A stretch of DNA of 64,000 bases. Source: Gordonia malaquae NBRC 108250 (GTDB lineage Bacteria; Actinomycetota; Actinomycetes; Mycobacteriales; Mycobacteriaceae). The notes under the pieces were generated by a model. That model was not told where the DNA came from. It searched no databases and saw only the letters and a program-made list of their open reading frames with translations. Below are positions 19,701 through 31,166 of this stretch, piece after piece. Made by a program: the position numbers and the translations under genes. Location: NCBI RefSeq assembly GCF_000344135.1, contig NZ_BAOP01000004.1:186001-250000 (forward strand), in the 5' to 3' direction. How positions within the stretch are numbered: the stretch's first letter is position 1; each line of letters starts with the position of its first letter.

Positions 19701-22700
19701 CGGCGAGGCTGTCGACCGTGCTCCCCATGACGTCGGCGACACGATAGGTGACGAGCGTCTGAAACAGCGGGTTGTGAGCGCTGCTGCGAGGCGCCCCGAC
19801 GTGACCGACGATGCGCTCGAACGGCACGTCTTGGTTGGCGAATCCGTCCAGCACCGTCTCCCGCGCCTGCACCAGTACGTCGGCGAGAGTCGGATCGCCG
19901 TCCAACCGATGTCGCAGTGGAAGCGTGTTCACGAAGTACCCGACGACGGCGTCGAGGTCTGAGTCTCCGCGCCCGCCGACGGGCGAACCGAGAACGATGT
20001 CGTCCCCTGCCCCGTATCCGCGCATCATGACGGCGACCGCCGCCTGGACCAGCATGTACATGGTGGTGTCGGTCCGCTCGCACAGGTCTCGCAACGCCCG
20101 CGTGACATCTGCGTCGACCTCGAAGTCGACGGTGAAGCCGTCGTACTCGGCCACGGCCGGACGTGGGCGATCCACCGCCACCATCGACACCTCGGGTGCA
20201 CCGTCGACGTGCCCCCGCCAGTAGTCCAGCCGTTCTCTGCAGAGCGGGGTGGGGTCCCCGACGTTTCCGAACATCTGCCGTTGCCAGATCGAGTACTGCG
20301 CATACGTCGCGGTCGGAGCGTCGAACGTCGGAACACCGCCGGACCGCCGGACACGATAGGCGTCGCCGAGATCACGCAACAGCGGCGGCAACGACCACTC
20401 GTCCACCGCGACGTGATCGATGGCGAGCGCGACGACCGTCCCGGACCTCGACAACTCCACGTCGACGCCGCGGAAGACGGCAGACCGAACCGGGAAGTCG
20501 ACGCCGGACGTCACCGGACGTTGGACCCATTCCTCGATTCGAGCGTGGGCGTCGTCCTCGGCGTCCAGAACGAACCGGTCCGGTGCAAAGTGGTCTGCGA
20601 CCTCGTCAGCGGGCACGACGACCTGCACCAGCTCGTCGTCCGACTCGATGAGAGTGGTGCGGAGAACGCCGTGATGCACGATCACGTCGGCGAGCGCCGC
20701 GAACCAGGCGTCCTCGTCGAACTGCGCGTCCACGGTCAGGACGACGGGGATCGTGTACACCGAGCCGGGGCCCGTCACCTGCCCGATCAACCACAGGGCC
20801 TGCTGGCCGAACGATGCCGGGACGACGGCTCCGACGACGACGTCGGCGACGTGGAGTTCGTCACCCTCGCCTGTCGCGGCGCTCGCCACAGCGGTGGCGA
20901 GCGCGGCGACCGTCGGGCTGTCGAACACGTCTCGCAGGGAGAGGTTCGTGCCCAGACCGGCGTTGAGTCGGGACACGACCCGCATGGCGAGCAGCGAGTG
21001 CCCGCCGAGGCGGAAGAAGTCTGCGTCCGCGTCCACCGCGTCAAGTCCGAGGATGTCGGCGAAGGCATCTGCGATCGCCGTCTCGATGTCACCCGAGGGT
21101 GCCCGTCCCGGCGTCGTCGAGTCCTCGAGCGCCTCGAGGGCGGAGACGTCGAGTTTGCCGTTCGGGGTGAGCGGCAAGGCGTCGACGGCGATGACTGCAG
21201 ACGGGACCATGTGGACGGGTAGACGGCGGCGCAGATCGCCGCGCAGTCGTTCGGTGTCGGGTGCGGGGACGCCATGAGCGCTCGGCGTCACGTAGGCGAC
21301 GAGATGTGCCGCCCCCTGGGATCGGGAGACTACAACCGCGCAGTGGCCCACGTCCGGTGCCGCGGAGACCGCCGCTTCGACGTCGCCCAGTTCCACGCGC
21401 GAGCCGTTGATCTTGACCTGGTGGTCTGATCGTCCGATGAAGACGAGCTGCCCGTCGTCGTTCCACCGGACGAGGTCGCCGGTCCGATAGAGGCGATCGC
21501 CCGCCGTCCCGAACGGGTCGGCGACGAACGACGCCGCGGTCAGGTCCACGCGATCGAGATACCCGCGAGCCAATTGTCTGCCGCCGATGTACAGGTCGCC
21601 GACGACTCCCGGAGCCACAGGCCGCAGGAGGTCGTCGAGGACTCGGACGACTGTGTCGGCGACCGGGACGCCGATCGGCACCGCTCCGCGGTCACCGACA
21701 TCGGCGCCGCCCGCGGCGAACGAGGTCACCTCGACGGCGGCCTCAGCCGGGCCGTAGGTGTTCCACACGTGCAGACCCCACCGATCGACGATCCGGTCCA
21801 GCAACGCTGCAGAGAGAGCTTCGCCACCGAGCGACAAGTACTTGAGCGCCGAACCGGCCAGGGTCACGCCGTCGTCGAGCATCGCCGCCGCGACCGATGG
21901 GACGAGCTCGGCGAACGTGACATCGCCCGAGCGCAACAGGTCCGCGAGATACCGCAGGTCACGGTCTCCCCCGTCGGCTGCGACGACGACTCTGGCTCCG
22001 TACAACAGCGGCCAGAGGATCTCCGGGATCGCCGGGTCGAAACCGAGCGACGTCTTCTGGAGCACACCGTCGCCGGGGTGCAGTTCGAACTCGCTCTGGC
22101 GCCAACGGATCAGATTCACGATCGCGGTGTGGTCGACGAGGATGCCCTTCGGGCGGCCGGTGGACCCGGACGTGTACACCGTGTAGGCCGCATTGCTGAC
22201 GCGCACCCGTGCGGGCACTGAGGTCCCGTCGATCGGCGTCGCGGAGTCGTCGATCTCGTCCACGTTGACCAGACGTGCGCCGATCGCCCCCGCCGACGCC
22301 GCGAATCGAGATTTCGTGCCCGCCGAGGTGAGCAGAACGGTCGGACACGCATCGGCGAGGATCGCTGCGATCCGGTCGTCGGGATACGACGTGTCGATCG
22401 GCAGGATCACACCGCCGGCCAGCGGGACCGCGACGAAACCCGCGATCATCGTCGCCGACCTCGGGATCAGCAACGCGACGCGATCCTCGGGCTCGAGCCC
22501 GATTGCACGGAGCGTTCGCGCGATCGCGCTTGCGGACCTGTTGAGCTCGTCGAAGGTCAGGCTCTCGCCGTCGGCGACGACTGCGACACGATCGGCGTGG
22601 CGGGAGAACGCATCGACGAGCAGATCCCCGAGCGGAGCTTCCGCCGCCGGGACGCGTCGCCCGCCGGTCGACCAGGCGGTGATCGCGGCCGCGTCCAGAT

Positions 22701-25700
22701 CACCGGCCACCACGACCTCAGACAGACGTCGTCCGGGCGCGTCCGCGAACGAGGTGAGCACCCTCACGAGTCCCTGGGCGAGTCGTTCGGCTGTTCCGGA
22801 GTCGAACAACGCACTCGCATACGCGATGACGCCGGTCAGCCCACCCGCCTGCTCGGCGAGGTCGATCTCCAGGTCCGCCTTGACGGTTCCCACCTCAACG
22901 CGTTCGGGGAACGGACCGAATCCGGCCTCGTCGAGGAGGTCGGCGTCATCACCGATCACTCGGTCGACCCGATACGTGACCAGAGTCTGGAACAGCGGGT
23001 TGTACGCGCTGCTCCGACTCACCCCGGACCGCCCGACGATCATGTCGAACGGCACGTCCTGATGAGCGAACCCGTCCAAGACCGTTTCTCTGGCTCGCGC
23101 GATCATCTCGCGCAGTGTCGGATTGCCGTCCAGTCGATGCCGCAGCGGGAGGGTGTTCACGAAGTAGCCGACGAGGTCGTCGAGCGCCGTGTCGCCTCGG
23201 CCGCCCACCGGGGAGCCCAGCACGATGTCGTCACCCGCACCGAGCCCGTGCATCGCCACCGCCACCGCGGCCTGCATCAGCATGTACATGCTCGCGTCTT
23301 CGCGCGCGCAGAGGTCACGGAGGCGGGTGGTCACGTCGGCGGGCACAGCGAGGTCGACACTGAGACCGGCCGAGTCCCACATCGCCGGGCGCGCGCGGTC
23401 GGTCGCGATCATGGAGACCTCCGGAGCACCGTCCAGACGCTCCGCCCAGTGGTCCAGCACGACTGCCGAGTCGGCCAGCATGTCGTGCTGCCACACCGAG
23501 TACTGGCTGTAGCTCGACGCGAGAGGTGTGAAGTCCGGGGCGTTCCCGGCGGCACGCGCCGTGTAGGCGACGCCGAGGTCGCGAAGCAGGACGGGAAGTG
23601 ACCACTCGTCGATCGACGCGTGGTGGATCGCGAGCGCGACGACCGGAGTACCCGTGTTCCCCGATCCGACTGCCGCCCGCACCGGGAAATCACCCGCCAG
23701 GACAGGGCGCGCGACCCATTCCCGAACGACGTCGAGTGGCCGGGCGTCGCCGAGATCGACGCGGTCGACCTGCAGAACCTCGTCGACGTCGTCGACGGGT
23801 GTCAGTTGCTGCACGAGTTCGCCGTCCGATTCGACGAGGACCGTGCGGAGGGCCTCCTGTCTGATCACGACGTCGCGCAGTGCCGCAGACCACGCGGTCG
23901 GATCGAAGTCGTCGGACGCCGTCATCACGACCGGGATGGTGTACATCGAACTCGCCCCGGACACCTGGTCGATGAGCCACAACGATCGCTGCCCCGCCGA
24001 GGCGGGGACGACCGGACCGACGACCGTGTCCACCACCGCGGCACGCGCACCCGCCGACGTGCGGACGGCCGCCGCGATGCCGACGACCGTGGGGGCGTCG
24101 AACACTTCGCGCATCGACAGGTCGGCGTCCAGGTCGCTGTTCACCCGGGCGACGACCCGCATCGCCAGCAGCGAATGACCGCCGATCGCGAAGAAATCGT
24201 CGACGACCGACACGCGGTCGACGCCGAGAGCGTCGGCCACGATGTCGGCCACTGCGGCTTCGAGGTCGTCATGCGGCGCCACGTACTCGTCGTGGTGGAC
24301 GTCGACGGCGGGCAAGGCTCTGACGTCCACCTTTCCATTGATCGTCAACGGGATCTCGTCGAGTTGCCCGAACGCAGACGGGACCATGTAGTCGGGAAGC
24401 CGGGATGCCGAATGTGCTCGGAGGCGATCAACGTCGAGATCGGCCGCATCGGATGCGACGACGTACGCCACGAGCGTCGGCCCGCTCGCGCCGTCACGCA
24501 CCACCACCGTGGCCTGCCCGACCAGGTCGGATTCGAGCAACACGTTGGCCACTTCGCCGAGCTCGATGCGGAAGCCGCGGATCTTCACCTGGTCGTCGGC
24601 ACGACCCAGGTATTCGATGCTGCCGTCTTCGCGCCACCGGGCCAGGTCACCGGTCCGATACATGCGCTCACCGTCACCCCACGGGCAGGCGACGAACCTG
24701 TCCGCGGTCAGTCCGGGCTGGTCCTGGTACCCGCGGGCCGTGCCGGCACCCGCCAGGTACAGTTCGCCGGCCACCTGAGGCAGGACCGGGTGCAGACTCG
24801 AGTCGAGGATGTGGGCGCGGGTGTTGAAGATCGGCCGGCCGACCGACGAGACCGTGCTGTCGGCGACGTCCGCCCCCAGCGCGTTGATCGTGTACTCGGT
24901 CGGGCCGTACAGGTTGTAGCCCTCGACACCGGGAGCGTCCCGAAGCGCGGTCCACAGGACGTCCGGCACCGCCTCCCCGCCGAGAGACACGAAGACGACA
25001 CCTTCCGCATCCGCGGCCACCGATCGCCCGCGTGGGCGGTCTCGATCGAGCAGCCCCTGCTCCACGAGGTGCGTCGCATAGGACGGAGTGACGTCGAATC
25101 CGTCGATCGACGCGGAGTCGTAGTATGCGAGCAGGGCTGCCGGGTCACGCCGCAGGTCTTCGTCGATCACGTGGACCTCGTGACCCGCGAGCATCCAGAA
25201 CAACTGCTCCCACGACGCGTCGAACGAGAACGACGTGGTGTGCGCGATCCGCATCCGCCGCCCGCCCTGGCTTCCGACGACGTGCTCGAAGATCCGTTCG
25301 AGATGATTGGCGTACATGTTGGTGAGGCCGCGGTACGGCACTGCGACGCCCTTCGGCCGCCCCGTCGACCCCGACGTGAAGATGATGTAGGCGAGATTGT
25401 CGGCCGTCGCGTGCGTGCCGAGTTCGACTCGGGTGAGCGGACCCGAGTCGAGTGCGGCGATCTGTTCGGCATCGGCATCGAGATCGAGAACCGGGCACTC
25501 GGTCGCGGCGAACGTCTCCCGGTAACCCGGGCGGTCGCGCAGCGCGCCAACGGTGACGATCAGCGTCGGCCGTGCCGCGTCGACCATGTATCCGATGCGG
25601 TCCGCCGGGTAATCCGCATCGACGGGTACATACGCTGCTCCCGTCGCGAAGGTCGCGAACATCGCCACGATCATCCGATGATCGCGCGGCAGCATGAGAA

Positions 25701-28443
25701 GCACTCGCGCTTCTGGCGCCGCACCCAACTGCGCGAACATGCGCGCATGCCTGTTCACCTCGTCCCCCAGCGCAGTGAACGAGAGACGGCGGGGGCCGGC
25801 GACCAGCGCGACGTCGTCGCCGCCGCGAGCGACGCACTCGTCGAACAGGGTTGCGACGGTGACGTCGCGGACGGCCCGATCGCCGCCGTTCCACTCCTCG
25901 GCCGCCTCGGCGAGTTCGGCCGCAGTCGCGATCGACATGCTCCCCACGGGGGCGGTGAGATCAGTCGACATCGATTCGAGGACTGCCGTCAGCCGCCCGG
26001 TGAGATCGGCGATCTGCGCAGCGCTGTACAGATCACCGCGATACGCGCACCGAATGTGAATGGTCTCTCCGGGATGAACCGCGAACGAGATCGGGTAGTG
26101 CGTCGAGTCGGTCAGATCCGCCTGAGTGACTCGTACACGGCCATCGGGTCCATACGTCCGACTCTCGTCTCGTCCCGGATGGTTCTGAATGATGAACAGT
26201 GTGTCGAACAACGCGCGCAGTCCGGCGGCGGCATGGATGTCACCGAGTCCGACGTAGGGGTGATCGAGGACAGCGACTGTCGACGTGTTGACGGCGGACA
26301 GGAGTTCGCCGATCGACTGCGACGGGTTCGTGCGAACGCGAACCGGCACCGTGTTGAACAGAAGACCGACGATGCGTTCGGATCCGGCCAGTTCGGGCGG
26401 TCGGCCCGACACCGTGGTCCCGAACACGACGTCGTCCGAGCCCACCAGCCGCGACAGGACCACTCCCCATGCGGTCTGGAGGAAGGTGCTGACGGTGACA
26501 CCGGCGCGCCCCGCGGAAGCGCGGACGCGCTCGCTCAGCTCTGCGTCCAGGTCGTGGTGGTAGTCGCGGGCCATCGCCGTCGATGCTGCCGACGCGTCGG
26601 CGTCTGGACGGACCAAGGTCGGCTGGTCGATGCCGGACATCTCGCGAGCCCACACTGCTCGGGCGAGGCCGAGGTCACGTCCGCTCAACCACTCGAGGTA
26701 GTCGCGGAAGGGCACGGGTGCAGGAAGATCACGCCCGGTCGGGTCGCTGTACAACTCCAGGAGCGTGTCCATCATCAGTCCGGCCGACCAGCCGTCGGCG
26801 ACGATGTGCTCGAAAGTCACGCACAGCACCGACTCGGTTGTGGACTCCTCGACGAGGAGGAATCGGATCAGGGGCGGCTTGACCGCGGAGAACGGCCGGG
26901 CCCGTTCCGCGGCGAAGAGGACGTCGAGCCCTGCCCGGTGATCCCACTCCGAACTGCGCACAACAGTGAAGTCCGGCTCGACGACGGCAGGGAGGACTGA
27001 CAGTGACCGATCACCGAAGGTGACGAAGCCCGCCGCCAGGTTGGGGTGACGTCGGAGCAGCGACGCCACGGCGTCACGCATCCGATCCGGATCGACGGGC
27101 CCGGCGAGCCGAAGGTGGAACTGCGAAGCGTACAGGTCCGTGGTGGCCGACGACTGCGCCGAGGACAGGTGATAGAGCAGCCCCTCCTGCAGCGTGGACA
27201 CCGGCAGGATGTCGCGAACCGCGCCGAAGGTCTGCTCGACGCCTGCCCGCGCCGCTGCACTCACTTCGACGAGGGGCGCCGGAACACCCACCCGATGCAC
27301 GTCGGCGGGTGGACGCACGCCGGAGCGGACAAGACCGTCGACGATCCCCGCACACAATCGATCGGCGTCCACGTCGACGTCCGGAGCGACGACGACGTCC
27401 ACCGCGACATCGCCGTCTCGACGCGGAATCCACACGGTCACAAGCACTCGATAGCGGCCGAAATCGGTGATCTCGCCCCTGCTGCTCGTCGGATCGGGCA
27501 GTGCGTCACCCGACCGCAGCGCCACCAGGACTTCTGCTTCGGCGAGATCGTCGAACAGTCCGTCGGCGAGTGGATTGTCGAATCGGAGAGCACCGTAGTC
27601 CGCGGCCGTCTGTGCATCGACATCAGTGACGACACCGTCCGATTCAAGGACCTCGGTCGACAGCAGGAGCGGGAACCGGCGTCGGATTCGACCCGGCACT
27701 GCCACCAGATCCGGTGTCCGAGCGGGCTCTTCAACGTCCACCAGCAGCCCGTCGCCGAGGTCGCCGGAGAGGCCTCGGATGACGACGAGTGATCGGCCCA
27801 CGAGTGCGGCGACGTCACCGTGCGACGACCCTGTCGCCCGCCTGGCCACCCGCGCCGATCGCACGGCGGTCTGTGCACCACGTCCGCCACCGCGGGCGAC
27901 CTGTGCGGGTTCGAGATCCTCCAGGTCGCCGGCGAATCGGTGCCAGTGGTCCCGATCGAACACGTCACTGGACTTGTTGTGGGCGGAGAGTCGAGCCGCT
28001 GCCGCGTCGACGTCGCCGACGACGGACTCCATCGGCCGTCCGCCGTAGTGCGCGTGGGCCAGGTCGGCGATCACGTCGGACGCGCCGTCTAGCCACACCT
28101 CGTCGACGTCCGCTGAGGTCACGGTGATCGAGAAGCCGGCGATGCGCCCGGCGGGATCGGTCACTCGCCGGACCGAGATCGACGCCCCCGCGTCGGACCG
28201 CACTCCGGAAGCGTTCTCGGCCCAGTGCGTGTACGCCTCCAGCACGACGTCGGCCGGCAGGCCGACGACGCCGGGCACCTCGACGACGAGGGAATCCGGG
28301 CCGAGCCCACACCCGGCGTCCACGTCCGCGTCGGCGAGGAGGTCGAGCGTCGCCCCGCGGTATGGGGCGACAGCGACGGCCGCGCCGTCGATGGACGTCT
28401 CGCCGCGATCGGAACCTGTCACCGTGCTGAACGTCTCGGTCAT
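16792..28443 (-). CDS. Siderophore NRPS, terminating protein: E*-(C-A-T)x3-TE
   Basis: This 3883-aa synthetase has these approximate domains: degenerate E-like head 1-405, C1 408-855 ([22 protein letters not shown]), A1 870-1385, T1 near 1421, C2 1480-1910 (HHASIDEWS), A2 1935-2440, T2 near 2480, C3 2540-2985 (DHVAVDEWS), A3 3000-3530, T3 near 3571, and TE 3625-3883 with the GWSYGG nucleophile motif near 3698. C1 looks like a type accepting D-residues, fitting the epimerase of the other protein. Pocket residues read by eye: A1 D-A-E-D-S-G-L-I-N, close to hydroxyornithine codes as I recall them; A2 D-P-P-E-S-G-T-V-E, unassigned; A3 D-A-W-E-F-G-L-V-G, perhaps Gln/Glu-like. The ATG at 28443 has GGAGGG 9 nt upstream and an iron box just before it. 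Substrates are inference. Confidence 0.94.
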   Translation of the reverse strand: MTETFSTVTGSDRGETSIDGAAVAVAPYRGATLDLLADADVDAGCGLGPDSLVVEVPGVVGLPADVVLEAYTHWAENASGVRSDAGASISVRRVTDPAGRIAGFSITVTSADVDEVWLDGASDVIADLAHAHYGGRPMESVVGDVDAAAARLSAHNKSSDVFDRDHWHRFAGDLEDLEPAQVARGGGRGAQTAVRSARVARRATGSSHGDVAALVGRSLVVIRGLSGDLGDGLLVDVEEPARTPDLVAVPGRIRRRFPLLLSTEVLESDGVVTDVDAQTAADYGALRFDNPLADGLFDDLAEAEVLVALRSGDALPDPTSSRGEITDFGRYRVLVTVWIPRRDGDVAVDVVVAPDVDVDADRLCAGIVDGLVRSGVRPPADVHRVGVPAPLVEVSAAARAGVEQTFGAVRDILPVSTLQEGLLYHLSSAQSSATTDLYASQFHLRLAGPVDPDRMRDAVASLLRRHPNLAAGFVTFGDRSLSVLPAVVEPDFTVVRSSEWDHRAGLDVLFAAERARPFSAVKPPLIRFLLVEESTTESVLCVTFEHIVADGWSAGLMMDTLLELYSDPTGRDLPAPVPFRDYLEWLSGRDLGLARAVWAREMSGIDQPTLVRPDADASAASTAMARDYHHDLDAELSERVRASAGRAGVTVSTFLQTAWGVVLSRLVGSDDVVFGTTVSGRPPELAGSERIVGLLFNTVPVRVRTNPSQSIGELLSAVNTSTVAVLDHPYVGLGDIHAAAGLRALFDTLFIIQNHPGRDESRTYGPDGRVRVTQADLTDSTHYPISFAVHPGETIHIRCAYRGDLYSAAQIADLTGRLTAVLESMSTDLTAPVGSMSIATAAELAEAAEEWNGGDRAVRDVTVATLFDECVARGGDDVALVAGPRRLSFTALGDEVNRHARMFAQLGAAPEARVLLMLPRDHRMIVAMFATFATGAAYVPVDADYPADRIGYMVDAARPTLIVTVGALRDRPGYRETFAATECPVLDLDADAEQIAALDSGPLTRVELGTHATADNLAYIIFTSGSTGRPKGVAVPYRGLTNMYANHLERIFEHVVGSQGGRRMRIAHTTSFSFDASWEQLFWMLAGHEVHVIDEDLRRDPAALLAYYDSASIDGFDVTPSYATHLVEQGLLDRDRPRGRSVAADAEGVVFVSLGGEAVPDVLWTALRDAPGVEGYNLYGPTEYTINALGADVADSTVSSVGRPIFNTRAHILDSSLHPVLPQVAGELYLAGAGTARGYQDQPGLTADRFVACPWGDGERMYRTGDLARWREDGSIEYLGRADDQVKIRGFRIELGEVANVLLESDLVGQATVVVRDGASGPTLVAYVVASDAADLDVDRLRAHSASRLPDYMVPSAFGQLDEIPLTINGKVDVRALPAVDVHHDEYVAPHDDLEAAVADIVADALGVDRVSVVDDFFAIGGHSLLAMRVVARVNSDLDADLSMREVFDAPTVVGIAAAVRTSAGARAAVVDTVVGPVVPASAGQRSLWLIDQVSGASSMYTIPVVMTASDDFDPTAWSAALRDVVIRQEALRTVLVESDGELVQQLTPVDDVDEVLQVDRVDLGDARPLDVVREWVARPVLAGDFPVRAAVGSGNTGTPVVALAIHHASIDEWSLPVLLRDLGVAYTARAAGNAPDFTPLASSYSQYSVWQHDMLADSAVVLDHWAERLDGAPEVSMIATDRARPAMWDSAGLSVDLAVPADVTTRLRDLCAREDASMYMLMQAAVAVAMHGLGAGDDIVLGSPVGGRGDTALDDLVGYFVNTLPLRHRLDGNPTLREMIARARETVLDGFAHQDVPFDMIVGRSGVSRSSAYNPLFQTLVTYRVDRVIGDDADLLDEAGFGPFPERVEVGTVKADLEIDLAEQAGGLTGVIAYASALFDSGTAERLAQGLVRVLTSFADAPGRRLSEVVVAGDLDAAAITAWSTGGRRVPAAEAPLGDLLVDAFSRHADRVAVVADGESLTFDELNRSASAIARTLRAIGLEPEDRVALLIPRSATMIAGFVAVPLAGGVILPIDTSYPDDRIAAILADACPTVLLTSAGTKSRFAASAGAIGARLVNVDEIDDSATPIDGTSVPARVRVSNAAYTVYTSGSTGRPKGILVDHTAIVNLIRWRQSEFELHPGDGVLQKTSLGFDPAIPEILWPLLYGARVVVAADGGDRDLRYLADLLRSGDVTFAELVPSVAAAMLDDGVTLAGSALKYLSLGGEALSAALLDRIVDRWGLHVWNTYGPAEAAVEVTSFAAGGADVGDRGAVPIGVPVADTVVRVLDDLLRPVAPGVVGDLYIGGRQLARGYLDRVDLTAASFVADPFGTAGDRLYRTGDLVRWNDDGQLVFIGRSDHQVKINGSRVELGDVEAAVSAAPDVGHCAVVVSRSQGAAHLVAYVTPSAHGVPAPDTERLRGDLRRRLPVHMVPSAVIAVDALPLTPNGKLDVSALEALEDSTTPGRAPSGDIETAIADAFADILGLDAVDADADFFRLGGHSLLAMRVVSRLNAGLGTNLSLRDVFDSPTVAALATAVASAATGEGDELHVADVVVGAVVPASFGQQALWLIGQVTGPGSVYTIPVVLTVDAQFDEDAWFAALADVIVHHGVLRTTLIESDDELVQVVVPADEVADHFAPDRFVLDAEDDAHARIEEWVQRPVTSGVDFPVRSAVFRGVDVELSRSGTVVALAIDHVAVDEWSLPPLLRDLGDAYRVRRSGGVPTFDAPTATYAQYSIWQRQMFGNVGDPTPLCRERLDYWRGHVDGAPEVSMVAVDRPRPAVAEYDGFTVDFEVDADVTRALRDLCERTDTTMYMLVQAAVAVMMRGYGAGDDIVLGSPVGGRGDSDLDAVVGYFVNTLPLRHRLDGDPTLADVLVQARETVLDGFANQDVPFERIVGHVGAPRSSAHNPLFQTLVTYRVADVMGSTVDSLADAGLEPVRRRIGIGSVKSDLEIDLGEQLAGGGLAGTVSCASSLFDEATGRRLAAGMRTVLAAFAADADRPLSEVSVIDDVQRACIDAWSAGPREPLDDEASIDELLAEVARSNPDRIAVRAGGEGLDYAEFDASVNRLARALVATGVTPGDRVAVIANRSVGLPSVLAGVLRSGAAFVPIDPSNPADRIDYVLSQSGARIVIVDDSTRDVLSALTTVPTVLDLGDDRVRSTVSRCSPEPVSDAERGGPIRGRDVAYVIYTSGSTGRPKGVVVEHRGFVNFLRWKQETTGIDIDDRILQKTPISFDASLWEFFVPLMVGATVVMAEPGGHRDPDYLTRVIAEERLTTVEFVPSMLDALLEHGLDGVDLSSVRRVFCGGEALSVATAAAALERFGDIVHNLYGPTETTVGIAGKHVTAALLASGAKFGGGLPIGVPAYNSGARVLDAALAPTPIGVVGELYLDGVQLAQGYSGRPDLTAAAFVADPFRAGERMYRTGDLVRWNSGGDLEYLGRADDQIKIRGFRIEIDEIRTVVEQHPAVGSAAVVAKNRRGDGDRVLVAYYTAADDDVDDTVEQSIIAHVAATLPDYMTPSSWMRIGSIPVTSNGKLDTRALPEPVHVSAGGREPTTRTEIDVVAAIRDVLGLDESTRVTVDDDFFRLGGHSLLAARLVGRLGGGLTLKSVFTRPTVGGLASAIDEGRTVDHPILLPLADSGNAGTVFAIHASSGFGTVYSTLRSNLPTGAGLIALQDPAHAGEPRDVDTLDELVDVYADAVLDSGAARPYNLLGWSYGGHLAFGVARRLEEQGIAVETVTILDTPAVTQETVVTWSDAERDDRVRTSFAQFAGLPHAKPPHDRLPERGELAALNSTSDGPLASLSISESMAFMDSFDRCLRLQESTPTHGVLRARGLLVIGSDHEETADDMAAGWSAHFVDEIDVRRVDAGHEDLLTTSGVPAWSPWWANHLHQTPGED

Positions 28444-28486
28444 ATGAGAAAGCCCTCCGTGCCACCATCGGCGAATCGCTGGAAAG

Positions 28487-28505
28487 TTAGCTTAGGCTAT
28501 CTTAA
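28487..28505. promoter_or_regulatory. IdeR/DtxR iron box upstream of the NRPS operon
   Basis: TTAGCTTAGGCTATCTTAA matches the consensus TTAGGTTAGGCTAACCTAA at 16 of 19 positions, 44 nt before the NRPS start. It indicates iron-dependent repression of both NRPS genes. Confidence 0.87.
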
Positions 28506-28547
28506 CTGACTGCGATCTGCCGGTGCGGCCCGGAGGGCTCCCACGCC

Positions 28548-28577
28548 GTGTGACACCGCGCGAGTGCGGTGTCACAC
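28548..28577 (-). terminator. Terminator hairpin after the FecB-type gene
   Basis: GTGTGACACCGC and GCGGTGTCACAC form a perfect 12-bp stem with a 6-nt loop, 10 nt past the stop of the substrate-binding protein gene. No U-tract follows. It insulates that gene from the NRPS promoter. Confidence 0.75.
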
Positions 28578-28587
28578 GATCTATGAA

Positions 28588-29589
28588 CTACTTGGACACG
28601 GCCTCGGAGAACTTCGGCGCCACCTGGCCGACGCCCCACTCAAGACTCTGCGGAGACGGGAAGCCGAGCGCGAACGGAACACCCTCCGACTTCGGGACCA
28701 CGGTGAACGCTCCGCGCTTGACCGCGGGCAGCTGCGGCCACAGCGGCTGCGCGTCGAGAACCGACATCTGGTCGGCGGTGTCGGGGATCACCCAGAGGAG
28801 ATCGGCGTCGAGCTTGGGCAGGTTCTCCCACGAGACCTCCCCCTTGCCGCCGTCGCACTCGACGGTCTTCGCGTAGTCGCTGAGTTCGAGGCCGAGACCC
28901 TTCATCGCACGTGCCATGTTGTCCTCTTCCGAGCACAGGACGTACACGCCGTCCTCCGACGGCGAGATGATGGCGTTGTACTTCTTGCCTGCGAGCTTCG
29001 GGTTCGCCTCGCGGACCGACGTCATCGACGCCTCGGCCGCGGTGATGCTCTCCTCCGCCTTCTCGGTGCCGCCGACCGCCTTGCCGACCTTGCGGACGTT
29101 GTCCTGCCACGCGTCGGCATTGGCCTCGGTGTCGAAGTGCACGACCGGCGCGATGTCCGAGAGCGCTCCGTAGACCTTCTCGTCCAGTCCCCAGAAACCG
29201 GTTGCGACGATCAAGTCCGGGTCGAGGGCGGCGACGGCTTCAACGCTGATGTCGGTTGCCGGCGCGTCGACCTTCGGGGTGTCGGCCGGGTAGAGCGACT
29301 TCTGCCACGGGTAGATTCCGGTGCCGCCTGTCGCAGCGTTCGACTGTTCGAGGATCGGCACCGCGATCGGCTTGGCGCCCGCCGCGAACACGAAGTCGGC
29401 GTCCGTCGTCGACAGCGCGACGATGCGCTGCGGCGCGCCCTCGATCGTGGCCTCGCCGAACGCACCGGAAACGGTGACAGCCGCATCCGCGGAGTCGCCG
29501 GAGTCGCTGGAGCACGCGACCGGCAGGACGAGAACGGCGGCTAGTGCCGCCGCCGCCCCGACAGAGCGGAATCGACTGGAGATGTGCAT
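28588..29589 (-). CDS. Iron-siderophore substrate-binding lipoprotein (FecB type)
   Basis: This is the extracytoplasmic receptor that captures ferric siderophore and delivers it to the FecCD-type permeases. The 333-aa protein has a lipoprotein signal (MHISSRFRSVG, hydrophobic core, lipobox LPVAC with Cys26). A periplasmic-binding-protein fold follows: RIVALSTTDADFVFAAGAKPIAVP, then DPDLIVATGFWGLDEKVYGALSDIAPVV, both typical of the FepB/FhuD class. The ATG at 29589 was chosen because it places the signal peptide correctly; the open frame further upstream crosses a tRNA gene. It has its own iron box 142 nt upstream and its own terminator, so it is a separate monocistronic iron-regulated unit. 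Confidence 0.93.
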   Translation of the reverse strand: MHISSRFRSVGAAAALAAVLVLPVACSSDSGDSADAAVTVSGAFGEATIEGAPQRIVALSTTDADFVFAAGAKPIAVPILEQSNAATGGTGIYPWQKSLYPADTPKVDAPATDISVEAVAALDPDLIVATGFWGLDEKVYGALSDIAPVVHFDTEANADAWQDNVRKVGKAVGGTEKAEESITAAEASMTSVREANPKLAGKKYNAIISPSEDGVYVLCSEEDNMARAMKGLGLELSDYAKTVECDGGKGEVSWENLPKLDADLLWVIPDTADQMSVLDAQPLWPQLPAVKRGAFTVVPKSEGVPFALGFPSPQSLEWGVGQVAPKFSEAVSK

Positions 29590-29730
29590 GGGACGAAGTT
29601 CCTTCGCTGACGGCGACGGCGACGTGCACCGTCGACTACGGGGCAGCCCCGCACGGGAAGGCGAGGCCGGGCCTCGATGAATCGGACACCGAAGACGGGC
29701 GTCCGCCACATCGAAGACTCGATGCGATAG

Positions 29731-29749
29731 TAAACTAAGCCTAAGCTGA
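29731..29749 (-). promoter_or_regulatory. IdeR/DtxR-like iron box upstream of the FecB-type gene
   Basis: On the minus strand TCAGCTTAGGCTTAGTTTA matches the consensus at 13 of 19 positions, including the TTAGGCT centre. It is weaker than the other two boxes in the locus. Its place between the tRNA and the lipoprotein gene makes it the likely operator, with a leader of about 130-140 nt. Confidence 0.68.
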
Positions 29750-29800
29750 TAAGTCAACGGAGCCCCATATACGACGACTCGACGGAGTCGCCCAAAACAG

Positions 29801-29871
29801 AGCGGATGACAGGACTCGAACCTGCGTAGACGGTTTTGCAGACCGCTGCTTGACCACTCAGCCACACCCGC
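29801..29871 (-). tRNA. tRNA-Cys(GCA)
   Basis: On the minus strand the acceptor stem GCGGGTG / CATCCGC pairs with one G-T wobble. The anticodon loop is CTGCAAA with anticodon GCA, and the T arm is CAGGTTCGAGTCCTG. The CCA end is not encoded. It forms the right border of the siderophore locus. Confidence 0.95.
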
Positions 29872-30071
29872 GAGCGACTCCGACGCTCCCAGGCAGACCC
29901 GTCCGAGTCGAGGGTTTTGCGCGGCGGTGATCGTAACGCCGCCCTACCCATCCCCTGCCTGTGAGCGCGAACGACAGGCAGCACACACAACTCCCTGCAG
30001 ACCATCGATACCCATCCGCAACCCTCCGAGGGTTGAAACGCGTGGGGCAGTTGAGTTCTACTGGGATTATT

Positions 30072-30944
30072 GTGACTAGAGATCAGACGTCCTCGCCCCG
30101 CACGCTCAAGCGTCGCCGCCTCCAACTGACCGCCGGAGTCGTCGGCGCGATCGCCGCGCTCTCGTTCGTTCCCGTCGCACCCGCCTCAGCGGAACCGTCG
30201 ATCGGCGAGCTGATGGACAGCGCGGGGCGGATCATCCAGGAACTGCCCATCGACCAGAACGGCAGCGGCGGATACGACCTCGAGTCCCTGTTCAATCTCC
30301 TCGTCCCGCAGGCCCCGGACGGAAAGGCTCCACCGCAGGTCACGCCGACGGGCGAGCGCCGGACGTCGTGCGCCCAGGTGACCCACATCGGTGATTCGAC
30401 CTCCGTCGGCATCGACAGCGCTGCGAAAGTCACCGATCCCGAGGATCGCCTGAGCGCCCAGTACAAGCGAGTCGGCGCCACCGACAGCGTCCTCGACGCC
30501 GCAGGCGGCCGGTCCATCGTCGAGAAGGTCGACGGCGAGCCGAACGCCGTGGACGCCATCACGTCGCAGCTCGCATCCGGCCGACGCGGCTGCTGGGTGA
30601 TCGCCATGGGCGTCAACGACGCCGCGAACGTCGCAGTCGGCAGCAGCGTGGACGCCGACGCCCGGATCGACCGCGTGATGTCGAAGTTGACCGGCCAGAA
30701 CGTCCTCTGGCCCACCGTGATGACGTCGAATCCGAGCAACAAGGCGTACGCCCCGGCCAACATGCGCACCTTCAACACCGCGCTGCAGAAGGCCACCGGC
30801 CGCTACCCGAACCTGAAGGTCTACGACTTCGCGTCGGAGACGCAGGACGACTGGTATGTCGACGGAATCCACTACAACGCCGCGGGCGTCGTCCAGCGCA
30901 ACCGCTTGTTCGCCACCGCGCTCGCGACGGCGTTTCCGGCCTGA
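30072..30944 (+). CDS. Secreted SGNH-hydrolase-family protein
   Basis: This 290-aa exported protein starts at a GTG at 30072. Its N-terminus TLKRRRLQLT, hydrophobic core and ASA cleavage site near residue 40 form a clear signal peptide, which argues for this start over the longer frame from 29961. The mature part is an SGNH/GDSL esterase fold. The nucleophile is Ser109 in HIGDSTSVG, the block III Asn182 is in MGVND, and the Asp264-His267 pair is in DGIHY. It closely resembles the C-terminal domain of the acyltransferase encoded next on the same strand (GCWVIAMGxND, LWPTVxT, RYPNLxVYD), so the two probably act on the same envelope substrate. A substrate cannot be named. Confidence 0.85.
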   Translation: MTRDQTSSPRTLKRRRLQLTAGVVGAIAALSFVPVAPASAEPSIGELMDSAGRIIQELPIDQNGSGGYDLESLFNLLVPQAPDGKAPPQVTPTGERRTSCAQVTHIGDSTSVGIDSAAKVTDPEDRLSAQYKRVGATDSVLDAAGGRSIVEKVDGEPNAVDAITSQLASGRRGCWVIAMGVNDAANVAVGSSVDADARIDRVMSKLTGQNVLWPTVMTSNPSNKAYAPANMRTFNTALQKATGRYPNLKVYDFASETQDDWYVDGIHYNAAGVVQRNRLFATALATAFPA

Positions 30945-30958
30945 ACATTCACACGACC

Positions 30959-30988
30959 GCCGGGACGTGACCGATCCCACGTCCCGGC
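30959..30988 (+). terminator. Terminator hairpin after the SGNH gene
   Basis: GCCGGGACGTG and CACGTCCCGGC pair over 11 bp with an 8-nt loop, 15 nt after the stop codon. It separates this gene from the acyltransferase gene. Confidence 0.65.
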
Positions 30989-31166
30989 AACCGAATTTCC
31001 ATGTCATCCAGTCACATGAATGACAAGGTTACCCCTGACGACGACCTATGATGGAACGTCGACGCCGCCGCCTGTGACGACGGGCGGACCGGCTCCGGCT
31101 CCACCAGTCGAGCGGAGAGCACGTCGTCGCACACTGTCTCACCGCATCAGGGGGTGCCGCCCGGAC

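Noticed and set aside
23620-27000. 1126-codon open frame on the plus strand
   Set aside because: It is antisense to the terminating NRPS and has Arg/Asp/Val-rich, motif-free translation typical of third-codon GC bias.
29590-29865. Upstream extension of the FecB-type frame
   Set aside because: It crosses the iron box and the tRNA-Cys gene and would bury the lipoprotein signal peptide.
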